The notes: a model not told the origin generated them from the letters alone. 29,215 nucleotides of DNA from Deltaproteobacteria bacterium (GCA_026996955.1 JALWJV010000005.1:1-29215); one strand, 5' to 3'. Counted from the stretch's first letter, positions 8,214 to 16,622 are shown. Translations and numbers: made by a program.

Positions 8214-8876
8214 TTATGGTTTGGCACAGGGAGGAGCTGCAGGCTGGCTGTTGATGATACATGCCATCTGCCTTAGTATGACCGTAAATCCCTCAGACAC
8301 CGAAGGGGCATCGGCATGTGGTGCATCACCAAGCAGCGACCACTTGGTCGGGGCCGGGATAAGTGAGGCCTGGCCATAGATATGCCAGACTGTTACATGG
8401 GTTTTGGTATTTATGATTTTCATATCAAAACCTACCCACCCGCTGGTATTTCCTGAAGGGAAGATTACAGGGGGTATGCGTCCCTTAAGGATATAATCAA
8501 AGCCATTATCCAGGGCATAATCAAGAAAGTGGTCCTCTGATTCAAATTTTCGCTGTTCAGTAACAATAACCTTGAATACCCGTTCCTGGCTGAAAATATC
8601 CTGCACAAGACTGGTGACGGCAGGTGTCCATTCCCTTGCCTGCGGGCTGTAAAGTGCAATGGGGGCGATTAAAAGTCTTTTTCTGGAGAGATCAAGCGGG
8701 TTTTCCGGCTGTATATAAACTGAGCTTTCAGGAACAAGGCAGCCATACTGCTTTACTGCAGGTGCACAGCTGCACAAGACTGTACAGCATAACAGTAAAA
8801 AGGTATATTGGGGGATATTTTTGTGGATATGTCCTGCGATTTCAGGCAATTTGCAAAGAGGCAGACGGTGTGTCAT
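8214..8876 (-). CDS. Putative outer-membrane lipoprotein
   Basis: 220 residues with a hydrophobic stretch ending in a lipobox-like LCSC, so probably lipidated and periplasm-facing. The N-region before the hydrophobic core is unusually long (about 24 residues), but the frame has no other initiator there, and the ATG overlaps the stop of the upstream FlgO gene as ATGA, which supports this start. The mature part begins RKRLLIAPI and has alternating beta-alpha character, similar in outline to CsgG/LpoB/FlgO-type lipoproteins, though I cannot name a family. It follows two FlgO-type lipoproteins, so a shared envelope complex is likely. Confidence 0.7.
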   Translation of the reverse strand: MTHRLPLCKLPEIAGHIHKNIPQYTFLLLCCTVLCSCAPAVKQYGCLVPESSVYIQPENPLDLSRKRLLIAPIALYSPQAREWTPAVTSLVQDIFSQERVFKVIVTEQRKFESEDHFLDYALDNGFDYILKGRIPPVIFPSGNTSGWVGFDMKIINTKTHVTVWHIYGQASLIPAPTKWSLLGDAPHADAPSVSEGFTVILRQMACIINSQPAAPPCAKP

Positions 8877-9490
8877 GGGAGCCTGTCATATACTGTGGGA
8901 ATAGGTTCAAACGATGCATCAAGCAGTGAGTCTACTGCCTCTGTCCTGCCCACTTCTGTCATTGCAACGGACAGGACGTTACCATTGGTGATATCAATGA
9001 GTTTTACCGTAATGGCAACAGAATCAATTCCCACTCCGTAAGTCCCTGCCACAATGGAGCTTGCAGAGACGGCCTTTGCCGTCTCTACTGCATCCCTGCT
9101 CAGACCAAATTCCCCTTCACCAGGGGAAAGGGCAACGGTTCCGGTCATTTTGGCCTCCCTTACCACGCCGCCGATTCTGAATATCTCTGCTGCAAGGGCC
9201 TCTGCCATAACCCTTCCGAAACGTGAAGAGCGCGACAGGTCATCTACATCTGCCAGGGTTGTGACTATGCACGGGTATTCTGCAAGGGAGCCATCACGCA
9301 TGTTCTGCTGTAGCTGAAGTGCAAGCCCCTGTGCCACATTGAATATCGTTGGGTACATGGCAGAGTACACATGGGAGCCCGGTCTATGTTCAGTGACAAC
9401 AGAAGGGTTGGGGGCTGCATTTGACATGCAGCCCTGACAAAGTATGGGTAATAGCAGCAGGGCTAATTTAATATGTGTTTGTTGTTGCAT
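8873..9490 (-). CDS. FlgO-family outer-membrane lipoprotein
   Basis: The signal peptide ends in the lipobox LCQGC. The domain matches FlgO: SRFGRVMAEALAAEIFRIGG, then GEFGLSRD, then the VAGTYGVG strand and the KLIDITNGNVLS strand. FlgO in Vibrio is an outer-membrane protein of the flagellar H-ring region, but the domain is common in Gram-negative lipoproteins away from flagellar loci, as here. A TTG precedes the ATG; I use ATG 9490. The stop overlaps the next start by 4 nt (ATGA), so translation is coupled. Confidence 0.85.
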   Translation of the reverse strand: MQQQTHIKLALLLLPILCQGCMSNAAPNPSVVTEHRPGSHVYSAMYPTIFNVAQGLALQLQQNMRDGSLAEYPCIVTTLADVDDLSRSSRFGRVMAEALAAEIFRIGGVVREAKMTGTVALSPGEGEFGLSRDAVETAKAVSASSIVAGTYGVGIDSVAITVKLIDITNGNVLSVAMTEVGRTEAVDSLLDASFEPIPTVYDRLP

Positions 9491-9521
9491 CAAAGGTTGA
9501 TGTTCCCGTGCAGTCCTGAAA

Positions 9522-10349
9522 TCAGGAGCCCTGGATTATTCTGACTTCAGTGGGTTCTCCAAATGCCTTGATAGGAATGGTTATATTCTTCTTGTCCATT
9601 TCCGGCGGGGCAGCGGATGGCCACAGCATGCTCCTCATGAATTTGTTGTTGGGAATAATCTTCATTGCAGATGATGCTACCATGCCATTGCCGGTTGAGA
9701 CAAGTCTTGCGTTAATAAAGACATAGTTTCCCTTAACTATGTAGGTTCCCACAAGAATGATGTTTGCTGAAGTATGGTTTGCAATTTCGTCCAGCTCCCT
9801 TGAAAGGCTGTACTCCCCGAATTTCTTCTTGATAAGAATCGCCTCTGTTTTCCTTATTTCAACCACCTGGTATCCTGCCCGCTGCAGTTCACCCATGAGC
9901 TGTTCGGCAAGGTAACGGCCAAGGGGAGATGTGCGGTACAGGTAGTTAAGGTCAACAAAGGTGGATACCCCTATTACCCCCTGAATCCCTGCATCTGCAT
10001 TCATGTTTTCAATAAGCTGAATGGCAATATCGTGTACCTCTGCATTAAACAGGGAGGCATCATCCATGCTGTAAAAGGATGATGGCTTGATGGGTTGAGC
10101 CGGGGGTGGTGCCGTGCTGTATTGAGGCATCTTTTTAGGTGGCTGCGGCGTATTTGCATGCGAGGCATAACGTCCATTGCATGTGCTGTCAGGCATTGCC
10201 GGATCTCCTGGCTGGATAGCCTGGGGAGCCGCCGGTGCCCCTGGATTGCCTGCCTGTGCGTTAACAGGCTGCCTCATGCAGCCGGTAAATACTAATGTGC
10301 AGAAAATGAACATGAAGCTGGTTGTTAGACAAAAGAGTTTTCTTTTCAT
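9522..10349 (-). CDS. FlgO-family lipoprotein with proline-rich linker
   Basis: 275 residues. The lipobox is LVFTGC near residue 24. A Pro/Ala/Gln-rich linker (about residues 30-90) would span periplasm. The FlgO domain follows (about 100-255): TSPLGRYLAEQLMGELQRAG, GEYSLSRE, ILVGTYIV and ARLVSTGNGMV. It is a paralogue of the next gene, and only this copy has the long linker. AAGGG lies about 7 nt before ATG 10349. It sits 56 bp after the Cys-rich gene, in the same operon. Confidence 0.85.
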   Translation of the reverse strand: MKRKLFCLTTSFMFIFCTLVFTGCMRQPVNAQAGNPGAPAAPQAIQPGDPAMPDSTCNGRYASHANTPQPPKKMPQYSTAPPPAQPIKPSSFYSMDDASLFNAEVHDIAIQLIENMNADAGIQGVIGVSTFVDLNYLYRTSPLGRYLAEQLMGELQRAGYQVVEIRKTEAILIKKKFGEYSLSRELDEIANHTSANIILVGTYIVKGNYVFINARLVSTGNGMVASSAMKIIPNNKFMRSMLWPSAAPPEMDKKNITIPIKAFGEPTEVRIIQGS

Positions 10350-10405
10350 GGTTTTGCCCTTGGCGTGTTTAGCCTGTTTCCTGACTTGTCCAGGTTGAGA
10401 AATGT

Positions 10406-10864
10406 TTATCGCTGTTCGAACACTAAAGGCCCGTTAAAGGAAATGACTGGCGGGATTGGTCTGGCTGGAGCCTGACCCCGGTCAACTATCCCGTAAGTAA
10501 CGTATGCGGGTACAGGAACCACTCTCTCGGTGTAATAGACCTCTGTTCTTCTTGGGGCAACATCAGCTACACAGCCGGGACAGTGCACTGCTGAACATCC
10601 CCTGGGGTAACAGGCATATCCGCAGCAATTATTCGTATAGCAACCGCAATTATATCCCCAGCCGGTCAGCGAGCCTATTATCCTGGCAGGGATTGCCAGC
10701 AGTGCGTCTGCGGCACTGCCAACCGGTCCGCAGGCCGAGTTACATCCACAGGGATGTGCAATGACATATTCATTGCAGCAGCCCGCCCCTGCTTGTTGAA
10801 CAAAGCCAAAACAGAACATAATGGTTAATATGGCTGCACAACCGCAATTCATAAGTGTTTTCAT
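10406..10864 (-). CDS. Cys-rich secreted protein
   Basis: A 152-residue protein with a Sec signal peptide (cleavage probably after QQAGAG). The mature part has 13 cysteines within about 80 residues, several as CxC or CC pairs (PCGCNSAC, NCGCYTNNCCGYAC, HCPGC), followed by a Cys-free C-terminus rich in Val and Pro. GGAGGG (10872-10877) lies 7 nt before ATG 10864, which fixes the start and rules out a longer frame beginning at 10945. The role is unknown; metal binding or a disulfide-bonded surface layer are possible. It is the first gene of the lipoprotein operon. Confidence 0.75.
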   Translation of the reverse strand: MKTLMNCGCAAILTIMFCFGFVQQAGAGCCNEYVIAHPCGCNSACGPVGSAADALLAIPARIIGSLTGWGYNCGCYTNNCCGYACYPRGCSAVHCPGCVADVAPRRTEVYYTERVVPVPAYVTYGIVDRGQAPARPIPPVISFNGPLVFEQR

Positions 10865-10871
10865 TAAATTA

Positions 10872-10877
10872 CCCTCC
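10872..10877 (-). promoter_or_regulatory. Strong ribosome binding site that fixes the Cys-rich protein start
   Basis: GGAGGG on the minus strand, 7 nt before ATG 10864. It shows that the 27 codons upstream in the same frame are leader and not protein. Confidence 0.8.
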
Positions 10878-11250
10878 TTTTTATGAATTGAATTTGACAT
10901 TTCAAAGCTCAAATAATTAACTGACGATAGTGCCCTTTTGCCCAATATATATTCTGTTTCGGCTCAGAAGATTTTTTTCTTAAAGAGAGGATTATCCCTG
11001 ATTAACCTGGTCCCGGTTAACAGCCTTTCTTTTCCTTTGGATTTTATCTCAAAAAACATGCCGTGGGTGCAGGCAACGGGAATTGGATGGAATCACGCCC
11101 GTTTGTCTGACAGGGGCTTTGGGAAGCAGGAGGAAGAAAACTTTGATTTTTTAGAAGGTTAGGTTGAGTGGATTGCTGGAAGGTGTTGAAGGGGATGAAA
11201 GTGGCGCAGTCGTTCTGTTATGGGGCAGGGGAGTAAAATGGCAGGTGAGT

Positions 11251-11265
11251 GGGCAAGGTTTGCCC
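11251..11265 (-). terminator. Hairpin just past the end of the large operon
   Basis: GGGCAA and TTGCCC pair over 6 bp with a 3-nt loop, 16 bp past the stop of the ThiF-like gene. There is no T-run on the minus strand, so termination here is only a possibility. Confidence 0.3.
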
Positions 11266-11281
11266 TGAAAAAGATACCATT

Positions 11282-12013
11282 TCAGCGTTTTGATGTTGAA
11301 CACGCAGGGCATTCAGGATCAGGCCATATTTCCAGCTCCTGGAACTTCATTGCAGCGAAGTCCATGATTAACATGCGTCCTTTAAGGGACATGTCCTGAC
11401 CGGCAAGGAAGCGTATGGCCTCTATTGCCTGCATGCTCCCCACAGCGCTGGTCACTCCCCCCATCACAGGGGTTTCTTCTGTGGATGGTGCGTTTGGGAA
11501 CATGCATTCAAGGCACGGGGTTTCAGGGGTATGAAAAACAGTTATGCGCCCTTCCATACCCCAGACCGCCCCGTGAACCAAGGGAATATTTTTTTTTAGA
11601 GCCGCCCTGTTAAGGGCATAGCGGGCTTCAAAGTTGTCAAGACAGTCAATGATGATCTGTGCGTTTCCCAGAAGACTTTCAATATTCTCATGGATTATTT
11701 TGCACTGCGCTGTTTTGATTGAAACTTCTGAATTTATGGCTTCAAGTGTTTTTTGGGCAGACAGAGTCTTTTCCAAACCGATACTTTTTTCGTTGTGAAG
11801 GAATTGCCTGTTAAGGTTGGTAATATCTACGGTATCAGTATCGCATATTGTCAGGTGTCCTACACCAGCCAGGGCAAGAGTCATTGCCACTGGGCAGCCC
11901 AGGCCTCCAGCCCCTGCTATGAAAACATGGGCTTTTGAGAGCCGTTCCTGGGTCTCCTTGCCCCATCCGTCGATGGCAAGCTGCCGTTTATAACGCCTGA
12001 AGTCTTGTGTCAT
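11282..12013 (-). CDS. ThiF/MoeB/HesA-family E1-like adenylyltransferase
   Basis: A 243-residue single-domain E1-like enzyme, the type that adenylates the C-terminal Gly of a ThiS/MoaD-like protein for sulfur transfer. It has the nucleotide loop GAGGLG (34-39), the NLNRQ arginine finger (66-70), the DCLDN segment (Asp126) and the two zinc-binding pairs CLEC (167-170) and CPAC (235-238). The position of the ThiF acyl-disulfide cysteine is a Pro (Pro182, in TPVMGGV). There is no C-terminal rhodanese domain, so sulfur must come from elsewhere. The start overlaps the previous stop as ATGA. Its natural substrate is most likely the Gly-Gly protein encoded at 16657-16920. Confidence 0.92.
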   Translation of the reverse strand: MTQDFRRYKRQLAIDGWGKETQERLSKAHVFIAGAGGLGCPVAMTLALAGVGHLTICDTDTVDITNLNRQFLHNEKSIGLEKTLSAQKTLEAINSEVSIKTAQCKIIHENIESLLGNAQIIIDCLDNFEARYALNRAALKKNIPLVHGAVWGMEGRITVFHTPETPCLECMFPNAPSTEETPVMGGVTSAVGSMQAIEAIRFLAGQDMSLKGRMLIMDFAAMKFQELEIWPDPECPACSTSKR

Positions 12014-13470
12014 GGATTAGTCCTGCCTGTCAAATCAGGACATGTTTCATGGGCAAGCAATACCGGGCAGAGCCGTTCTGACAAGTCCTGAGGATGATTT
12101 TCAGCCCACTCCTTTGCCTTTGAGACTATGCGTCTAGTGATTTCCTGGGAAAGCCCTGTGTGCTGTTCAGGAAGAAGTACTTTTTCAATAGCTTCTCTTG
12201 GGAACAGATTGCTTATTTCAGGCTCTTTCATCAGGATGTCAAGGTATGAGCCTTTTGATTCAGCAGCCTTCATGGCAGCCTGATAAATAAGGGTATGTGC
12301 CCTGTCCTTTCCTATCTTGCTGCCAAGAAAGAACATAAGGGCTTCACTGCAGATAAATGGGGCGGCAGCTTCAGTGTTTTTATTAACTTTTTCGGTGTGA
12401 ATAATCAGATCTTCCAGGATATGTTTCATCAGTGAAAGTATGCAGCAGAAAAACATTGAGGAATCTGCAACCGCAACCCATTCCAGCCGCACTGCCCGGT
12501 AGTCCCTTTCGTGTTCGTTTATAAGCCCGTCCATGCCGGACAATGCATTTGCCTTTACAAGCCTTGCCAGCACTACAACCTGTTCACACAGTTCAGGGTT
12601 GCGTTTGTGCGGCATGGTGCTTGACCCTATCTTGCCTGTATGAAAAGGCTCTTCCATCTCGCCAGTTTCACTTCTTGCTAGACACCTGATTTCATCAGCC
12701 ATGCGTGCACAGGTGCCTGCGGCAATGGCAATTACGTTCAGGAATTCAGCTATGCGGTCTCTTGAGGCATGCCAGGCAGAGTAAGGGGCGTTAAGCCCGA
12801 GTTTTTTTGAAAATAACTCCAGGACTTCAAAACCCTTGCCCCCAAAAGCATCCATGGTGCCAACGCCCCCGAAGAGTTGGCTTGAAAGCGCACGGGGTTT
12901 GATCTCTTCAAATCTTTCTGCACTTCTAAGAAGTTCATCAAGCCAGCCCGCAATTTTAAGGCCAATGGTCATGGGGAGCGCGTGCTGTGTATGGGAACGG
13001 CCTATGGTTACCAGCGAGGTGTACTTTTCTGCAAGCCTTGAAAGCTGTAATACCATAAGGCGGATGTCCCTGTTTACTATCCCGAGCACATCGCGAATCT
13101 CAAGTGACTGGGCCGTATCCTGGATGTCCTGGGTAGTGGCGCCAAAGTGAATATATCTTCGAGACCTTTCCGGGCAAACCTTTGCAAGAGCACCAAGAAG
13201 GGGCATGAGAGAGTGGCTGGTAACGGCAATCTGTTCCCTGATAAATTCAAGATCGAGCAGTGTAATCTTTGCGCTGTTTCGTATGTCTGTGGCTGCTGTT
13301 TCCGGAATAATGCCCAGTTCCGCCTCTGTCTCGGCAAGTGCGCTTTCCACATCAAGCCAGCGCTGGTAGCGGTAAATATCGCAGAAGATTCTCCTTGCCT
13401 CAGGGGTGGAGTAGCCGCCTGAGTGGAAACGGGAATCAACTATGTGGCTTCTTGGAGAGCAGGCGGTCAT
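12010..13470 (-). CDS. CMLE/adenylosuccinate-lyase-like enzyme, copy 2
   Basis: 486 residues of the fumarase/aspartase superfamily. The three conserved regions are present: YIHFGATTQDIQDTA, GRSHTQHALPMTIG and the catalytic-serine loop GSSTMPHKRNP. The NEHERD segment followed by EW is typical of the 3-carboxy-muconate cycloisomerase (PcaB) and PurB-like branch. Members form homotetramers with active sites made from three chains and add to, or eliminate from, a succinyl-type substrate, often with release of fumarate. The start overlaps copy 1 by 4 nt (ATGA), and the stop overlaps the ThiF-like gene the same way. It is not the housekeeping purB by context. The substrate is unknown. Confidence 0.85.
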   Translation of the reverse strand: MTACSPRSHIVDSRFHSGGYSTPEARRIFCDIYRYQRWLDVESALAETEAELGIIPETAATDIRNSAKITLLDLEFIREQIAVTSHSLMPLLGALAKVCPERSRRYIHFGATTQDIQDTAQSLEIRDVLGIVNRDIRLMVLQLSRLAEKYTSLVTIGRSHTQHALPMTIGLKIAGWLDELLRSAERFEEIKPRALSSQLFGGVGTMDAFGGKGFEVLELFSKKLGLNAPYSAWHASRDRIAEFLNVIAIAAGTCARMADEIRCLARSETGEMEEPFHTGKIGSSTMPHKRNPELCEQVVVLARLVKANALSGMDGLINEHERDYRAVRLEWVAVADSSMFFCCILSLMKHILEDLIIHTEKVNKNTEAAAPFICSEALMFFLGSKIGKDRAHTLIYQAAMKAAESKGSYLDILMKEPEISNLFPREAIEKVLLPEQHTGLSQEITRRIVSKAKEWAENHPQDLSERLCPVLLAHETCPDLTGRTNP

Positions 13471-14858
13471 GTTGAAATTCCCCTGTGGTTGAGAGATGCC
13501 GGGTCTTTAGCACGCTGCCTTTTAACAGTATCCAGGACTTTTGATACAATCGCCTCTGCCTGACCCGTGTAAAGTTCAGGTCTGTCAAGGGGCGCAAGGT
13601 CTTCTGCATTAAATATTGCGCTGGTCTCATGGTCTGCCAGCACAGTATCTTTAAGTCTGCTCCCTGTTGAAACTGCCTTGCGGGCAAGCTCCTTTACCTT
13701 TGCCTGTGCATTGGTCCTGCCCATGGTTTCTGCAAGCCGGAACATGAGCCATTCACTTACCACCATGTCTGAATGCCGGTGCAGATTTTCGTACATTTTT
13801 TCCGCGCGTACAGACAGTCCTGATAGGACTGTTTTCATGTAATGGCTCAATGTGCCTGAATAGATGCAGATCTGTGGCATGGCAAGCCATTCTGACCATA
13901 GAGATCGAGGGTCGCGTTCGTGTTCGTGGCACATGCTCTCCATAACAGTGGTTGAAAGCGCACGGATGTGCATGGATAACGTAACCGAACGCTGACAGAT
14001 TACAGGGTTTTGCTTGTGTGGCATTGTTGAAGATGCAGCGCCATCTGGTGGCGGCTCAAAGAGTTCCCCTGTGTCTGTCTTCTGAAGCTGGAAAATTTCA
14101 TTGGCAATCTTGCCAAGAGTCATGGAGCTGATGGTGAGTGCAGATGCAGTTTCTGCCATGCGGTCCCGGGCTGTATGCCAGGAGGCCGGATCATGTTCAA
14201 GGCCAAGCAGGCGCAGGGTTTCTTCAGCCACGTCAAATGCCCTGGGGCCCAGGGCTGCCATGGTACCTGCCGCTCCACCAAGCTGCCCATATTTCATGTT
14301 GTAAAATGCTGTCTTCAGCCGTTCGATATTACGCCTTGTCTCACCTGTCCAGACTGAGACCTTAAGGCCAAAGGTTGAAGGCAGTGCGTACTGCCCGTGG
14401 GTGCGGCCTATCATGGGTGTAGATGCGTGTTCCCGGGCTAGTTTTATGCATAATGCCTCAATCTCACAGAGATCATCATAAATTATTGAAATGGCCTTCC
14501 TGATGCCGATCACAAGTGCAGTGTCCAGTACATCCTGGGTGGTGGCCCCGTGATGAACATACTGACCGGCTTCTCCGCACGCCTTTCTCAGTGCTGCAAG
14601 TACAGGTATCACTGAATTGCGGCTTTTTTTGTACCCTTGGCGTACGGTATCAAGGTCTATGCTGGATATGTCAGCGTTTTGGGAAATGGTATCTGCTGCC
14701 TTCTCAGGGATTATTCCAAGCTTGCCCTGTGCCTGTGCCAGTGCAGATTCAAAGTCCAGCCACCTCTGCATGATATTTTTTTCTTCAAAAATGTCACGCA
14801 GTTGTGGTGTGCTGAAAACGTCAGGGTTTATGTCAAAATCTATTGGATGAGATGGCAT
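13467..14858 (-). CDS. CMLE/adenylosuccinate-lyase-like enzyme, copy 1
   Basis: About 463 residues, from the same superfamily branch as its downstream neighbour but clearly diverged. It has YVHHGATTQDVLDTA, GRTHGQYALPSTFG, the serine loop ASSTMPHKQNP, and CHEHERDPRS followed by a Trp-rich EW segment. The segment SRNSVIP resembles the GNPVIP found in CMLE-type proteins and lacks the His of true PurB in that position. I use ATG 14858, 16 bp past the dehydrogenase stop; a TTG at 14885 would overlap that gene. Neither start has a clear ribosome binding site. Direct coupling to copy 2 suggests that the two make one hetero-oligomer or act in sequence. Confidence 0.85.
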   Translation of the reverse strand: MPSHPIDFDINPDVFSTPQLRDIFEEKNIMQRWLDFESALAQAQGKLGIIPEKAADTISQNADISSIDLDTVRQGYKKSRNSVIPVLAALRKACGEAGQYVHHGATTQDVLDTALVIGIRKAISIIYDDLCEIEALCIKLAREHASTPMIGRTHGQYALPSTFGLKVSVWTGETRRNIERLKTAFYNMKYGQLGGAAGTMAALGPRAFDVAEETLRLLGLEHDPASWHTARDRMAETASALTISSMTLGKIANEIFQLQKTDTGELFEPPPDGAASSTMPHKQNPVICQRSVTLSMHIRALSTTVMESMCHEHERDPRSLWSEWLAMPQICIYSGTLSHYMKTVLSGLSVRAEKMYENLHRHSDMVVSEWLMFRLAETMGRTNAQAKVKELARKAVSTGSRLKDTVLADHETSAIFNAEDLAPLDRPELYTGQAEAIVSKVLDTVKRQRAKDPASLNHRGIST

Positions 14859-14874
14859 GGGATTGAAAATTATT

Positions 14875-16062
14875 TCATGCTCCAAGTGGGCCGTAGGGTT
14901 TTTCTCCTGGCATCAGTGGCGCTTCGGCACAAAGTTGAAGTGCTGCCTTCCTGGGACTGATTCCTGTATTTTTACTGCGTTTGCAAACCCTGTAAACCAT
15001 GTCCCGCATATGTTCGTCCACAAAATTAAGAACCTCCTGTTCAGTTGGCACCTTTGCCGGTCCGAATAGCCCTGCCATGGAAAGAGATCCTCCGCAGCCT
15101 GCCACCATGTCCGGGACTAAAAGAATCCCGCGCTGATGAAGTATCTCTTCTGCCTCAGGTGTAACGGCAAGATTTGCCCCGCACACCACAGCCCTTGCCC
15201 GCATGGTACGGGCCTCCTTTTCCGTGACGGTTCCCTCCATGGCTGCAGGTATAAAAACATCACATTCAATTTCGTGGATCTTAGTGTTTTCAGCCAGCAC
15301 GCCCCCGTAATCATCTACAAGTGAAATGAGTCCATGGCGGGAATATTTGAACAGTTTTTCCACATCAAGAGGGCTGTTTTCATATGTTTTGATCATCTTT
15401 TCCCTGTCGGAAACAGCAATGATTTTTATTCCCGCCTGGTTAAGGCACCAGATGGCACCGCTTGCAAGCCCACCAAATCCTTGAACGGTTACAGTGGCTC
15501 TGCGGTACGGAATCCCCATGAAATCAAGAGTGCCAAGACAGGCGTAGCCAAGCCCTGCCCCAGCCCTAAAACTTGCAAGGGTGTTAAGGCCAGCGGGCCT
15601 TGAGAGGACTTTAAGCCGTTTTTCAAATTCCCTGTCTGAAAATCCCTGTGCCCTGGCAACTGCAATTTTTATGGATGGGAGACCGAACCGCGCAGCAATG
15701 GCATTCAGTTCTGCCATGGTGGTGTTCATATCAGGGCCAACAGAATATCTTTCCAGCATGTAGGGGACAATGGCCCTGAAAAATCTCTCAAGTGCCTGAT
15801 CCTTTCCCGGTGAGAGGGGATCATAGTCTATGCCGCTTTTGGCCCCATCTGCCCTTATCCCTGCAATGCGCATCTTGAGGGTCATATTGCGGGCAAGCCG
15901 GGTAATACTTTCTCTTGTCAGGCCCTTCTGTACCCTGAGCCCGCCTGCGCACAGCCGGTGGGTAAGGGAGTCTATCACCAGCCATCCCCTGAATCCTTCC
16001 ACACGGTCAACATATTCCACTACAAGTTCAGGGGGAGCATCATAGGCGCTGTGTCCTGACAT
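14875..16062 (-). CDS. Glu/Leu/Phe/Val dehydrogenase-family protein
   Basis: 395 residues with the two domains of the amino-acid dehydrogenase family, which reversibly deaminate L-amino acids to 2-oxo acids with NAD(P). The substrate-binding Lys63 (MTLKM), the catalytic Lys75 (DGAKSG in place of the usual GGAKGG) and Asp111 (GPD) are kept. The Rossmann loop is GFGGLASG (195-202), and IPAAMEG, GANLAVTPEA and PDMVAGCGG follow. Several normally invariant positions differ, so it is unlikely to be the main glutamate dehydrogenase. The start overlaps the JAMM gene stop (TGATG), with GGAGG about 12 nt upstream. By context it should act on the product or a precursor of the sulfur-transfer pathway. 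Confidence 0.85.
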   Translation of the reverse strand: MSGHSAYDAPPELVVEYVDRVEGFRGWLVIDSLTHRLCAGGLRVQKGLTRESITRLARNMTLKMRIAGIRADGAKSGIDYDPLSPGKDQALERFFRAIVPYMLERYSVGPDMNTTMAELNAIAARFGLPSIKIAVARAQGFSDREFEKRLKVLSRPAGLNTLASFRAGAGLGYACLGTLDFMGIPYRRATVTVQGFGGLASGAIWCLNQAGIKIIAVSDREKMIKTYENSPLDVEKLFKYSRHGLISLVDDYGGVLAENTKIHEIECDVFIPAAMEGTVTEKEARTMRARAVVCGANLAVTPEAEEILHQRGILLVPDMVAGCGGSLSMAGLFGPAKVPTEQEVLNFVDEHMRDMVYRVCKRSKNTGISPRKAALQLCAEAPLMPGEKPYGPLGA

Positions 16063-16622
16063 CAGGAGTCGGCCTCCAGGATTATGGGTACCTCCTTTTG
16101 GGGATCACCCTCCATAAATGCACGTATCATTGGCCTTGATTCATCAACAAGAGAGATTATAAACATGAAGAGGCCGGAGTCCTGGGCCAGGACTGTGTCC
16201 AGACGGGTTGGTTTGTCTCTTACAGGATCATGGTCCCAGGGGACTATGTGCATGTGATAGGTTCCAAAAACGGTTAGACCCTGCCGGTCACAAAGCTCAT
16301 AGCTTGCCATGAGCTCTTCCGGGTCGGTAATCCAGCCACGCTGTTCAAGGGGGGTGGTTGATGGCGTGGCGTAGCGGCCCATGACATCATCCATGTAGCT
16401 TTTGAGAGGCTCTACTGTCCTGGCATTTATCTTGAAAATTATGACCTTTCTTACAATGGCAATGTCCTTGCGAATATCACCGGCAAGCATGCCATATGCC
16501 CGTCGCACAGGGGTTTCCCCTTCAAAGAAATCGCCTGCCAGCTTGCGTTTGCAGTGGCCTTTGATTTCATCCCATAATGCTGCTGGAAGATTTATGGATT
16601 TAACCTGGGAGAGTTGCGCCAT
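16062..16622 (-). CDS. JAMM/MPN+-like metallopeptidase
   Basis: 186 residues with a JAMM-type core: segment RRAYGMLAGD (40-49), then YHMH (122-125) and PTRLD (138-142). His123, His125 and Asp142 match the three zinc ligands of JAMM proteases such as Mec+ and QbsD, which cut a substrate or cap from the C-terminus of a ThiS/MoaD-like protein. Two expected residues differ: the Glu before the AxG motif is Arg41, and the Ser of SxxD is Thr139. There is a long insertion (about 68-110). No signal peptide. It lies between the Gly-Gly carrier (34 bp away) and the dehydrogenase (overlapping). Activity as a peptidase is likely but not certain. Confidence 0.75.
   Translation of the reverse strand: MAQLSQVKSINLPAALWDEIKGHCKRKLAGDFFEGETPVRRAYGMLAGDIRKDIAIVRKVIIFKINARTVEPLKSYMDDVMGRYATPSTTPLEQRGWITDPEELMASYELCDRQGLTVFGTYHMHIVPWDHDPVRDKPTRLDTVLAQDSGLFMFIISLVDESRPMIRAFMEGDPQKEVPIILEADS

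Larger units (their letters stand above)
10865..11281. other. Intergenic region between thiF-like and Cys-rich genes
   Basis: 417 bp separating two minus-strand operons. It holds the Cys-rich gene leader, a weak inverted repeat TTAACC/GGTTAA (11002-11020), and a hairpin close to the end of the large operon (11251-11265). A 74-codon plus-strand frame (10938-11162) has no ribosome binding site or family resemblance and is not called. Confidence 0.6.

Noticed and set aside
10938..11162. 74-codon plus-strand frame in the gap right of the Cys-rich gene
   Set aside because: No ribosome binding site and no recognisable protein character; it overlaps the probable leader of the Cys-rich gene.
12010..14858. 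Calling one of the lyases purB
   Set aside because: Two diverged copies sit in a non-purine operon, and copy 1 lacks the His expected in true PurB, with CMLE-like features instead.
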